Positions 51,169 to 59,191 of a stretch of 64,000 nucleotides of DNA are shown here, piece by piece. The position numbers were made by a program, and so were the translations under genes. Under the pieces are notes generated by a model, which was not told the origin of the DNA, made no database searches, and saw only the letters and a list, made by a program, of their open reading frames with translations. Position 1 is the first letter of the stretch. Every line of letters begins with the position of its first letter. Origin of the DNA: Actinoalloteichus hoggarensis (GTDB taxonomy: Bacteria; Actinomycetota; Actinomycetes; Mycobacteriales; Pseudonocardiaceae); NCBI RefSeq assembly GCF_002234535.1, contig NZ_CP022521.1, forward strand, positions 4,712,001-4,776,000. The letters run 5' to 3'.

Positions 51169-51903
51169 TCACCACGCCGTCCGGCTGAACCGGCGATACA
51201 ACGGCCAGAGGGTCAACAGGTGGTAGACGAGGCCGCCCACGAGGTACGGCCACCAGGGCGTTCCGTCACTCACGGCGAGAAACGCCTGCGCAGGCCAGTA
51301 GGTGGGCAGCAACCCGAACGCCATGCTCCAAGGCGAGTCGATGAAGGACGGCAGCAGCGGCAGCCCGGCGACCACGATGCCGAGGGCGCGAATGGCGGCG
51401 AGTCCTTCGACCTTGTTCTTGGCCATCGCCAGGATCGTCAGGGCGATCGCCAGGGCGGACAGTCCGGTCAGCACACCGATCGGAATGAGCGTCGGCAGTA
51501 GCGAGAGCCGAAACAGGCCGCTGGCCGACACCGTGCCGAGCACGTAGATCAGGGTGATCCCGACAGCGGTCACCGATCGATAGGCGATGTAGGCGCCTAA
51601 TGACACCGGCGCGACCCGGATCGCGGTGAGGGTGCCCGCGTCTCGTTCGTCGAGTACCAGCAACGCCGCGACACCACCGATCACGATCGGGGTGGTGAGC
51701 AGCAGGAATCCGACGACGATGAGTGGGTGGTAGGGCACCAGGTCGAACCGGAGGTCCTCGGCCAGCATCCGCGTGACCGGGGGCGTGCCGAAGCGGACCG
51801 CGGCGATCCACACCAACGGCGCCAGGCACATCCCGACCAGCAGAGTGTCGCGCCCGGCACCCCGAAGGTCATTGCGGCCGAAGGCCGCGAAGGTCCGCGC
51901 CAT
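51169..51903 (-). CDS. ABC-2 type transporter permease
   Basis: 244 residues from the ATG at 51903, seven bases after GGAGGT. Six hydrophobic segments (for example LLVGMCLAPLVWIAAVRF, LIVVGFLLLTTPIVIGGVAALLV, ITLIYVLGTVSASGLF, ALAIALTILAMA, IVVAGLPLLPSF, LVGGLVYHLLTLWPL) and the ABC-2 motif VLDERDAGTLTAIRVAPVS fit a membrane half-exporter. It is the last gene of an operon with another permease and an ATPase, two bases after the upstream stop. The substrate is not visible; drugs, peptides or lipids are possible. Confidence 0.82.
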   Translation of the reverse strand: MARTFAAFGRNDLRGAGRDTLLVGMCLAPLVWIAAVRFGTPPVTRMLAEDLRFDLVPYHPLIVVGFLLLTTPIVIGGVAALLVLDERDAGTLTAIRVAPVSLGAYIAYRSVTAVGITLIYVLGTVSASGLFRLSLLPTLIPIGVLTGLSALAIALTILAMAKNKVEGLAAIRALGIVVAGLPLLPSFIDSPWSMAFGLLPTYWPAQAFLAVSDGTPWWPYLVGGLVYHLLTLWPLYRRFSRTAW

Positions 51904-51904
51904 G

Positions 51905-52615
51905 TCAGGCACCTCCGGTCTTGGCGATGAGGTACCTGTCGAACAGGCGTCGGGCCGCCAGCCACATGCCTGCGGCGAAGATCAGTGGATAGACGACGCC
52001 ATACCCCAGCTGCCAGCCGGTCAGGGACGTCTGGTCGAAGGCCGCTCCCAGGAAGAGCAGCGGGCCGTAGGTCGGAACGAGGTGGAGCCAGGGTGACTCC
52101 CAGAGGCCGGAGTAACCGAGAACCGGGAGGTTGAAGACCGCGATCGGGATGACGGCGGGCATGAACCAGTCGCTGATCGAGTGAAACGGGAGAACGGTGA
52201 TGAAGCCGAGGAGCAGCATCAGCACGGTCCCCAGCGTCGCCCCGAGAAGCAGTAACGGCAGGTGGTAGCCCGCCCCGTGAGTCACCGTGGCGACGAACAC
52301 GGCCAACAGGACGGAGAGTCCGGTCAGCAGGATCACCTTCGACGCGAGGTACTCGTGGAACCGCAGCGGCGTCGTCACCACGGCATCCAGCGTCCGCTCC
52401 CCCTTCTCGAAGAAGACCGCCCCGGCGACGAAGAAGAATCCGACGATCATCAGGTCACCGAGAATCACGTACGGTTCGACTGCCGACCGCATATCGCCGG
52501 GCATCGGCAGCAGCAGCGCCAACCAGAGCACACCGGAGAACACCGCGGCGTGCAGGAACCGATAGCGCCGCTGTAACGTGAACTCCAGTCGCAGCGCCGT
52601 TCCCAGGCGGCTCAT
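51905..52615 (-). CDS. ABC-2 type transporter permease
   Basis: 236 residues; six membrane segments with the coupling-helix motif FEKGERTLDAVVTTPLRFHEYLASK between the second and third, matching the same place in the next gene (DERDAGTLTAIRVAPVS). The two permeases are thus paralogues and form the membrane channel together. The ATG overlaps the ATPase stop (ATGA). Confidence 0.83.
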   Translation of the reverse strand: MSRLGTALRLEFTLQRRYRFLHAAVFSGVLWLALLLPMPGDMRSAVEPYVILGDLMIVGFFFVAGAVFFEKGERTLDAVVTTPLRFHEYLASKVILLTGLSVLLAVFVATVTHGAGYHLPLLLLGATLGTVLMLLLGFITVLPFHSISDWFMPAVIPIAVFNLPVLGYSGLWESPWLHLVPTYGPLLFLGAAFDQTSLTGWQLGYGVVYPLIFAAGMWLAARRLFDRYLIAKTGGA

Positions 52616-53475
52616 GTCAGGCTCCGACCGGTGGCCTCCACGAAGACGTCGTCGAGCGTGGCCTCGCCACTGTGGATGGTCTCGATCCGCTCGGTGCGCA
52701 GCAGCTTCAGGAACTCGGGATCGTCCGCCAGCGAGTCGAGCGGGAAGCTGCGACCGGTCAGTGCCTGCGTGTCGTCACGATATTCGACCCGTACCTGCCG
52801 CAGGCTGCGCCGCACCTTCAGTTCCTTCGGTGAGTCGAGCGCCACGATCCTGCCGTCCACGACGAAGGCGACTCGGTCACAGAGCTGATCCGCCGTGACC
52901 ATGTCGTGCGTGGTCAAGAAGATCGTCTTACCTCGGGCCCTCTCGTCGAGCACGATGTCCTTGACCTTGCGTGCGTTGACCGGGTCCAGTCCTGACGTCG
53001 GCTCGTCCAGGAACAGCAGATCGGCGTCGTGCAGCAGTGCCCGTACGAGGACGAGGCGCATCTGCATGCCCTTGGAGAACTTCCCGACTCGAGTATTCGC
53101 CTCGGCGGCCAGCCCCACGGCGTCGAGCAGTTCCATCGGGTCGCGGGTGGCCCGGCCGTAGAGCGAGGCGAAGAAGTCCAGGTTCTCCAGCGCGGTCAGC
53201 TTCTGGTAGTGGTTGGGCAGTTCGAAGGACACTCCGACACGCTGGTAGTAGTCCTGCCCCCAGTCCGCCGGTTCCCGTCCCCACACCGAGACCGAACCGC
53301 CGTGTCCGGTCAGCAGACCGATCAGGATCTTCTGCGTGGTCGACTTCCCCGCGCCGCTCGGCCCCAGGAACCCGAAGATCTCACCGCCGTCCACGGCGAA
53401 ATCCATGCCCCGCACCGCTGGTTCGGCAGCGCCGGGGTAGGTGAAGGTCAATCCGTCCACCTCGATCACAGTCAT
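52612..53475 (-). CDS. ABC transporter ATP-binding protein
   Basis: 287 residues. Walker A GPSGAGKSTTQ (about 39-49), ABC signature FSKGMQMRL (about 134-142), Walker B LLFLDEPTSGLDP and switch His in FLTTHDM are all present, followed by a 90-residue C-terminal region as in drug and bacteriocin exporters. It hydrolyses ATP to drive the two permeases encoded downstream. Start ATG at 53475 has no clear ribosome binding site. It is divergent from a MarR-type regulator, with a palindrome in the shared promoter region. Confidence 0.92.
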   Translation of the reverse strand: MTVIEVDGLTFTYPGAAEPAVRGMDFAVDGGEIFGFLGPSGAGKSTTQKILIGLLTGHGGSVSVWGREPADWGQDYYQRVGVSFELPNHYQKLTALENLDFFASLYGRATRDPMELLDAVGLAAEANTRVGKFSKGMQMRLVLVRALLHDADLLFLDEPTSGLDPVNARKVKDIVLDERARGKTIFLTTHDMVTADQLCDRVAFVVDGRIVALDSPKELKVRRSLRQVRVEYRDDTQALTGRSFPLDSLADDPEFLKLLRTERIETIHSGEATLDDVFVEATGRSLT

Positions 53476-53494
53476 GACGAGAGCATACTCAGTC

Positions 53495-53510
53495 TTCGCA
53501 CTTTTGCGAA
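53495..53510. promoter_or_regulatory. Palindromic operator candidate between ABC operon and MarR-type gene
   Basis: TTCGCA (53495-53500) and TGCGAA (53505-53510) form a perfect inverted repeat with a 4-base centre, 20 bases upstream of the ABC start and 45 upstream of the regulator start. Size and position fit binding by a MarR-type dimer controlling both directions. Confidence 0.6.
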
Positions 53511-53554
53511 CATTGGGAACAGGTAAGATGCTTTCGGCAACGAAGGGACGAGTG

Positions 53555-54043
53555 ATGACCAACCCGATGGACGCCGCCGAGCGGCTCGCGTTGACGTTCA
53601 CCCAGGGCGGCATGCAACGGACGACCGCGCGGGTCATGAGCGCGTTGCTGTTCGCGGATCAGGAGACGACCACCGCAGGCGAGCTGGCCGACCGCCTCCA
53701 GATCAGCCCGGGCACGGTGTCCACGGCCCTCAAGAACCTCTTCACCGTCGGACTCATCGAGCGCGTTCCGGCCCCCGGCAGCCGTCGGGAGCACTTCCGC
53801 TTCCGCGATGACGCGTGGACGACGTTGATGTCCAGCAAGAACACGACCCTCAAGGTCATGCAGGACGCCGCGCAGGAGGGCATCGACGCCGCAGGAGAGG
53901 ACAGCATCGCAGGTCGTCGACTCATCGAGATGCGCGACTTCTACAGCTACCTCATGACTGAACTGCCTGCGGTGATCGACCGGTGGACCTCCGGTGAGAT
54001 CGAACGCGGCGGGAGAGGCCGACATACCCCACGCCAGGCCTGA
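53555..54043 (+). CDS. GbsR/MarR-family transcriptional regulator
   Basis: 162 residues from the ATG at 53555 (AAGGGA six bases upstream); an ATG at 53528 would add nine residues. MDAAERLALTFTQGGMQRTTARVMSALLF forms the dimerisation helix and first DNA-binding helix; TAGELADRLQISPGTVSTALKNLFTVGLIERV is the recognition region; GSRREHFRF the wing. Typical for regulators that control a divergent efflux transporter, which is the arrangement here. Confidence 0.85.
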   Translation: MTNPMDAAERLALTFTQGGMQRTTARVMSALLFADQETTTAGELADRLQISPGTVSTALKNLFTVGLIERVPAPGSRREHFRFRDDAWTTLMSSKNTTLKVMQDAAQEGIDAAGEDSIAGRRLIEMRDFYSYLMTELPAVIDRWTSGEIERGGRGRHTPRQA

Positions 54044-54755
54044 TCGCGGCCGGAGACGGTGCGAGTCCGCCCGGCATGGTGTCGATCTCGGCGCACGTGA
54101 CACGGAGGTGGGCACCTGACATCACCGAACTCGCGGCGCCGTCGTGTTCGTGTCGCGGTGCTTCTTCGGGACTCCGCCGATCTGGTGATCTGGTGATCTC
54201 CCACCTGCGTCCGCACCCGAAGAACGTCAAGATCGGCCGCGAGGACCGGTGACCGGACCGAGACGATGTGGGCCCCGTATCGCCCGAGCACGAACTCGCC
54301 GACGTGGCCTACCGGTGGTCGGTGACTTCAGGCGAGCGGCGAGTCGATGCCGCTCGGCGACGTGTCAGCGCCTGTCCCGCTGCCGGATGCCCGGGGCCCA
54401 TACGACATCCGAGGTCCTTCTCGATGCCCTTCGCGACGAGCCTGGACTACATCCACGTGCAGGCTCGCATCGCCATGGACCTGATCACGCTCGGCGGCCG
54501 AGGATCGCGCATTCGCCGGTGATCAGGTCGACGCGAGCCTGGCGAGTCTGCCTACTGTCGACATCGCGGAACGGATCATCGAGGTTCTCCGGAAACCCGA
54601 CGGCCCGACGGCCGCGTGGTGCGGAGCGGAGGGCGCCGGTCGCGGGCCGCGAACGGCGGCGATGCCGCCGGAGGAGCCGGGATGACGAGCTCAGCAGGTC
54701 GGCGCGCTCGGCGCCGCGGCGCGGCCCCCCGGCCAGGAACGAGGCAGCGCACGCG
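54044..54755. other. Gene-free stretch
   Basis: About 710 bases with no supported gene. A short frame near 54424-54520 (MPFATSLDYIHVQARIAMDL) has normal codon use but no family; it may be part of a decayed gene. Confidence 0.4.
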
Positions 54756-55652
54756 TCACACACCGCGCAGGACACGATCGAGCGCTGCTCGGCCGGCAGG
54801 CCCCCAGTGCGGCTTCCCACCGGGTAGACCGCGATCTCCGTTCTGCCCCATGAGCATCAGGAAGAGGCATTTCATGGCGGCCAGCCCACGGGCACGCCGG
54901 ATCGTCGCCTCGTCGGCCCGCGCGTAGGCGGCGAAGAACCGCGCGGCCGTGCCCGAGGGCAGCAGCACCCAGGCGGCGGCGAGGTCCCACGCCGGATCGC
55001 CTGCGCACAGATCGCCGAAGTCCACGACGCCCGCGAGCGTTCCGTCCGAGACGACGACGTTCGCGGGATGAAGGTCGCCGTGCAGCCACACCGGCGGGCC
55101 GTCCCACGCCGGGGCCGCCACGGCGTCGTCCCAGACGGCCCGGACGTCGGCGGCGAGGTCGTCGAGGGCGACGGCCTGGCGGAAGTCCTCGAAGCCGCCC
55201 GTGCAGTCCCGGGGATGGGCGCCGCGGTCCGTGGCGGTCGGCGCCTCGGCAGGCGCCGACACGTGGAGTGCGCGCAGGAAGTCCGCCAGCGTGTCGGCCG
55301 CATGGGCGCCGCGGCTGATCGAGCCGAGGTCCAGTGGTTCGCCGTGAACCCAGGTCGTCACGGTCCAGTGCTTGGGGAAGCGCTCGGACGGTTCGCCGAA
55401 CCGCACCGGGGTCGGCACCGGCAGCGGCAGGTGCGGGGCGAGCACCGGCAGCCATCGCCGTTCCTTGAGCTGCGGCTCCGGGGTGGGGTCCCTGCGCTGC
55501 ATGCGCACGGCCAGTTCGTCCCCGAGACGCCACATCTGGTTGCCCCAGCCGCCCGCCACCTCGCGGACGACCAGCCCCGCGAGGTCTGGATGCTGCTCTC
55601 GCAGCAGGTCACGGACCAGGTCGGGAGTGACCTCGATCTCGGTGTCGGTCAT
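54756..55652 (-). CDS. Aminoglycoside phosphotransferase-fold kinase
   Basis: 298 residues from the ATG at 55652. GWGNQMWRLGDELAVRMQRR is the nucleotide-binding lobe with the Lys position as Arg; VWLHGDLHPANVVVSDG is the catalytic Brenner loop (His-Gly-Asp-x-His) and GVVDFGDLCAGDPAWDLAAAW the metal-binding Asp loop. APH-fold enzymes phosphorylate antibiotics, choline or other small alcohols. The protein looks active but the substrate cannot be read from sequence; it is alone, with no transporter of a known substrate beside it. Confidence 0.85.
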   Translation of the reverse strand: MTDTEIEVTPDLVRDLLREQHPDLAGLVVREVAGGWGNQMWRLGDELAVRMQRRDPTPEPQLKERRWLPVLAPHLPLPVPTPVRFGEPSERFPKHWTVTTWVHGEPLDLGSISRGAHAADTLADFLRALHVSAPAEAPTATDRGAHPRDCTGGFEDFRQAVALDDLAADVRAVWDDAVAAPAWDGPPVWLHGDLHPANVVVSDGTLAGVVDFGDLCAGDPAWDLAAAWVLLPSGTAARFFAAYARADEATIRRARGLAAMKCLFLMLMGQNGDRGLPGGKPHWGPAGRAALDRVLRGV

Positions 55653-56333
55653 ACGGCGGCACAGTACTGCGGCGGCGAGCGGAACGGATCCACCGCATCC
55701 GCGAAGGAGCCGACGGGAGGACGGGAGAAGCCTCCCCGCGCGACGGCGTCCGCGGTCGCCTCCGCCGATCCACCGTCGACCGCGCGATGCCGACCGCACG
55801 ATGCCGATCCCGCCGGACGAACCGCGGGCCGGCGGACGAAGCCGGTACTGGAGGGTGTCCCCTGCTCGTGCCGCTCCGGCGAGGCGATGAGCACGAGCTC
55901 GGCGTGAATACCGAGGCATCCACGCTGACGCCGACGGCCCCAGCCGACCACGAACCTTCGGGACGACACGGTGCCGACGAACCCGGATCACTCGGCATCC
56001 GGGCAGACCGTCTCGACGATCCGCGGTCTGCCGAAGACCGCAGAGATCGGGATCACCATGCAGGACCTGATCCCGATGAGACGACCGACCGAGGCATGCG
56101 CGTATCGCTCCGACTGCCCTGGTGACGCCGGTCGACCGAGCGGCCCGTCGTGCCGACGACGTCCGTCCGGATCACCTGCCGACCCACCGAGCGGGGCGTC
56201 GGCCCGCTGCGTGTTCCGCGCCCCGCGGTTCGCACTCCCGCCGGCCGAAGGGAGCGTCGAGAACGGACGATGGCGGCGTGGCCTCACGTGTCCGGCTCTT
56301 CCGCCGCGCCCCCTGGACGGAATGCGGTCTGGG
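55653..56333. other. Gene-free stretch between APH-fold kinase and mrp operon
   Basis: About 680 bases with no supported gene; open frames are Arg/Pro-rich mirrors of each other. No clear hairpin after the mrpG stop. Confidence 0.4.
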
Positions 56334-56711
56334 TCAACGACCGTTTCGGGAACCGCCGCGCTTCGACTTCCGAGCAGCGACGGTGTCCACCGCCAGGTCG
56401 TCGTACCGGGTACTCGGCGTCGTCGGAGTCCCAACGAGATATCCGGCCCTGGCCATCGCGTTGCCGCCGACGGCCGCGGTGGCGAGCTGGATGAGGAGGG
56501 CGAGCCCGAGTTTCAGTGCGTTCTCCACGCTGGGGAAGTGCAGCAGGAGTCCGAGCAGCAGCAGAGCGGTGCCCAGTCCCGCGGCGATGCTCACGCCGCT
56601 CAGCCGAGAGTAGAAGTCGGGAAGACGCAGTAGTCCGAAGGCTCCTACGGCGAAGACGAGCCCGCCGAGGACCATGCAGCTCACGCCCAGCACTTGCAGA
56701 ACCGAGGTCAT
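56334..56711 (-). CDS. mrpG: MrpG/MnhG subunit of Na+/H+ antiporter
   Basis: 125 residues with three membrane helices. It opens with LGVSCMVLGGLVFAVGAFGLLRLPDFYSRLSG, in which GLLRLPDFYSRL is the MrpG signature. The small subunit helps stabilise the Mrp antiporter complex in the cytoplasmic membrane. Last gene of the operon; its ATG overlaps the mrpF stop. Confidence 0.92.
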   Translation of the reverse strand: MTSVLQVLGVSCMVLGGLVFAVGAFGLLRLPDFYSRLSGVSIAAGLGTALLLLGLLLHFPSVENALKLGLALLIQLATAAVGGNAMARAGYLVGTPTTPSTRYDDLAVDTVAARKSKRGGSRNGR

Positions 56712-56965
56712 CGTTTACCTCCGGTGATCAGGCGAGCCAGGGAGAGCGCGGCAAGGAACCCGACGAGTGTGCCGGCCAGGACGATGTCGACGACCAGGTC
56801 GGTCTCCAGCCGCAGACCGAGAAGCGCGACGAGACCGACGAAGCCGAAGAAGACGACGTCGGCACCTGCCGCCCGGTCGGCGCTGGACGGGCCGCGGAGG
56901 ATGCGATAAGTGGCGATGATCATGGCCAGGACGACCGCGCCCAGGCCGATGTCGAGGAAGGTCAC
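56708..56965 (-). CDS. mrpF: MrpF/MnhF subunit
   Basis: 85 residues, three membrane helices, with the family core LRGPSSADRAAGADVVFFGFVGL (R-G-P-x-x-x-D-R-x-x-A-x-D). The start is a GTG overlapping the mrpE stop (GTGA). Membrane subunit of the antiporter. Confidence 0.92.
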   Translation of the reverse strand: MTFLDIGLGAVVLAMIIATYRILRGPSSADRAAGADVVFFGFVGLVALLGLRLETDLVVDIVLAGTLVGFLAALSLARLITGGKR

Positions 56966-57357
56966 GTCGTCCTCCTGCTCGTCGTTCGACCGGAGGCGGG
57001 CAGGCGTCCGGGCGCACCGCCGCGGCGGGTCACCGCCAGGAGCCGATCCTCCATCGCGTACAGCTCATCCCGGAAGGAGTCGCGGTCGTCGACGTACATC
57101 CCGTGCACCCAGAGCGTCGCCGGACGCCTGCGGGTCGCGACCGTCACCGTCCCCGGCGTCAAGGAGATCAGATTGGCCATCATCGTGATCTCCAGGTCGG
57201 TGGTGCACCGCAGTCGCACCTCGACGAAGGCAGGTGTCGCCCGGCTGCCCGGTGTGAGGATGTCGAGCGCGACCCTGGTCGAGGATTTGACGACCTCCAG
57301 CGCGTAGTAGAAGGGGAACCAGAACAGGCGGATCAACCACCGCAGGTGTGAGGTCAT
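56962..57357 (-). CDS. mrpE: MrpE/MnhE subunit
   Basis: 131 residues from the ATG at 57357 that overlaps the mrpD stop (ATGA). Two hydrophobic stretches (LIRLFWFPFYYALEVVKSS and LTPGTVTVATRRRPATLWVHG) with the MrpE motif NLISLTPGTVTV followed by a Pro/Arg-rich C terminus. Shorter than typical MrpE (about 160) because it has only one clear N-terminal membrane segment, as is common in actinobacteria. Confidence 0.88.
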   Translation of the reverse strand: MTSHLRWLIRLFWFPFYYALEVVKSSTRVALDILTPGSRATPAFVEVRLRCTTDLEITMMANLISLTPGTVTVATRRRPATLWVHGMYVDDRDSFRDELYAMEDRLLAVTRRGGAPGRLPASGRTTSRRTT

Positions 57358-58886
57358 CGGTTCGTCACCGCTTCGAGGTAGGCAGCGGGGTCCAGCAGGC
57401 CGGACGCCGCCTGGGCACTGAGATCGAGCAGGACCTCGGCGCCCAGCCCGATGCAGAGCGTGGCGGTGGTCAGCACCAGCGCCGGGAACAGCACGGCGGG
57501 CCGCACCTTCGGCTGGACCGTCGGTCGAGCCGGCGCCGACACCCCTCCTGGTGCGGAGCCGCTTCGGACTTCTCGATCCGACCGGCCGTCCGAGTCGGGC
57601 TCCGTGCCCCAGAAGGGGCCGCCCCAGATCTTGAGCATGGACATCAGGGTGATCAGGCTGACCGCCACCGCGACGGCGGCGACGATCCACTGCCCTGCCT
57701 CGAAGGTCGCGCTGACCAGCGTGAGCTTGGCGACGAAGCCGGAGAACGGGGGCAGTCCCGCGAGGGACAGCGCGGCGCCCATGAAGACCAGGGCCAGTAT
57801 CGGTTCGCGGCGGGCGATGCCACCGAGCCGGTCCAGCCTGCTCGTGCCGTAGGCGTTCTCGATCGCCCCGGTGGACAGGAAGAGCGAGGCCTTCACGATC
57901 ATGTGGTGGATCAGATAGAAGATCCCGGCCATCAGTCCCAGGGGCGTGAACAACGCGACCCCGAGCAGGATGTATCCGATCTGGCTGATCATGTGGAACA
58001 CCAGGATGGAGCGGGTGGTGTTCTCGCCGACCGCGCCCAGGACCCCGATGGCCATGGTCACGGTGAAGGCGACCAGGCCGATCCACAGGTAGGTGGCGTC
58101 GCCTTCGAAGAGCAGGGCGTACAGCCGGTAGATCGCGTAGATCGCGACCTTGGTGTGCAGACCGGAGAACAAGGCGGTCACCGCGGGTGAGGTCGCCGGA
58201 TAGGTGCGGGCCAGCCAGCCGTGCACCGGCACCACCGCCGCCTTGATCGACAGGGCGAGCAGGACGACCGCCATCGCCGCCGCCACCAGCGGCGACTCTC
58301 GAGCCGCCCCGATCAGTTCGCCCAGGTGCACCGTCCCCGCCACGCCGTATACCAGGGCGACGCCTGCCAGGAAGATCGTGGAGGTGAGCAGGTTGACCGT
58401 GACGTAGATCCGTCCGCCACGCAGGCTGCGCAGCGCCCCCGCCATCGCCAGCAGCCCGTAGGACGGCAGCAGCATGACCTCGATGAAGACGAACAGGTTG
58501 AACAGGTCACCGGTGAGCAGCGCCCCGTACACCCCCGCCGACAGCACCAGAACGAGCGATCCGAAGAACCGGGCGCGGTCCTCACCGGTGGCGATGGCGA
58601 ACGCGGAGCACGTCACGGTGAGCAGCGCGGTGGTCGTCACCATCAGAGCGCTGAACACGTCGACGACGAACGGGATCGCGATCCCGTCCTGCCAGAGCGC
58701 GATGCCGTGCGCGTAGACCGAGCCGTCGGCGGTGGCCTGGATCAGCAGGACACCGGCCGCCAGCGCACCGAGGTTGGGCGCGAGCAGCAGCACCCCGCGC
58801 AGCCATCGAGGTCCGGGAACGGCGGCGAGCAGGGCGGCGCTGATCAGCGGCACCATCACGACGAGCGGCAGCAGCGCGGCGTTCAT
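57354..58886 (-). CDS. mrpD: MrpD/MnhD antiporter subunit
   Basis: 510 residues with about 14 membrane helices, homologous to NuoM/NuoN-type proton pumps. Key elements: LFNLFVFIEVMLLPSYGLLAM (Glu of the first channel), LSIKAAVVPVHGWLARTYPATSPAVTALFSGLHTKVAIYAIYR (Lys and His of the second), and FHMISQIGYILLG. A Ser/Asp-rich loop (about 430-460) interrupts before the last helix. It is one of the two ion-translocating subunits. Overlaps mrpC and mrpE. Confidence 0.93.
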   Translation of the reverse strand: MNAALLPLVVMVPLISAALLAAVPGPRWLRGVLLLAPNLGALAAGVLLIQATADGSVYAHGIALWQDGIAIPFVVDVFSALMVTTTALLTVTCSAFAIATGEDRARFFGSLVLVLSAGVYGALLTGDLFNLFVFIEVMLLPSYGLLAMAGALRSLRGGRIYVTVNLLTSTIFLAGVALVYGVAGTVHLGELIGAARESPLVAAAMAVVLLALSIKAAVVPVHGWLARTYPATSPAVTALFSGLHTKVAIYAIYRLYALLFEGDATYLWIGLVAFTVTMAIGVLGAVGENTTRSILVFHMISQIGYILLGVALFTPLGLMAGIFYLIHHMIVKASLFLSTGAIENAYGTSRLDRLGGIARREPILALVFMGAALSLAGLPPFSGFVAKLTLVSATFEAGQWIVAAVAVAVSLITLMSMLKIWGGPFWGTEPDSDGRSDREVRSGSAPGGVSAPARPTVQPKVRPAVLFPALVLTTATLCIGLGAEVLLDLSAQAASGLLDPAAYLEAVTNR

Positions 58887-59191
58887 GAGGCGTCCTCGGT
58901 GTCGTCGTCGCTGCCGGTGGCGGCGAGGGTCAGCATGTAGATCGTGATCGAGAAGGCGATCACGATCGCGGTCAGCACGAAGGCCTGTGGCAGCGGATCC
59001 GCCGCGTTCTCGGGGGAGCCGAAGGACAGCAGCGGCTGGTCACGCCGAGACGTGCCGCCTGCCGACATGAGCAACAGGTTCACCCCGTGCCCGAGTAGTA
59101 CGAAGCCCAGCACGATGCGCACCATGCCGCGCTGCAGCATCAGGAAGACCGCCCCGGCGACCAGGGCGCCGATCGTGATGGCGAGCGTCAT
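58883..59191 (-). CDS. mrpC: MrpC/MnhC subunit
   Basis: 102 residues, three membrane helices, homologous to NuoK: MVRIVLGFVLLGHGVNLLLMSAG and DPLPQAFVLTAIVIAFSITIYMLTL carry the family motifs (G-x-x-L-L-x-x-x-x-N-L and the D-P-x-x-Q-A-x-x-L-T-A-I-V-I). Overlaps mrpA-B and mrpD by ATGA. Confidence 0.94.
   Translation of the reverse strand: MTLAITIGALVAGAVFLMLQRGMVRIVLGFVLLGHGVNLLLMSAGGTSRRDQPLLSFGSPENAADPLPQAFVLTAIVIAFSITIYMLTLAATGSDDDTEDAS

Noticed and set aside
50166-51226. Open frames of 200-340 codons on the + strand
   Set aside because: Arg/Pro/Ser-rich translations with no family motif and no good start; two frames compete over the same bases.
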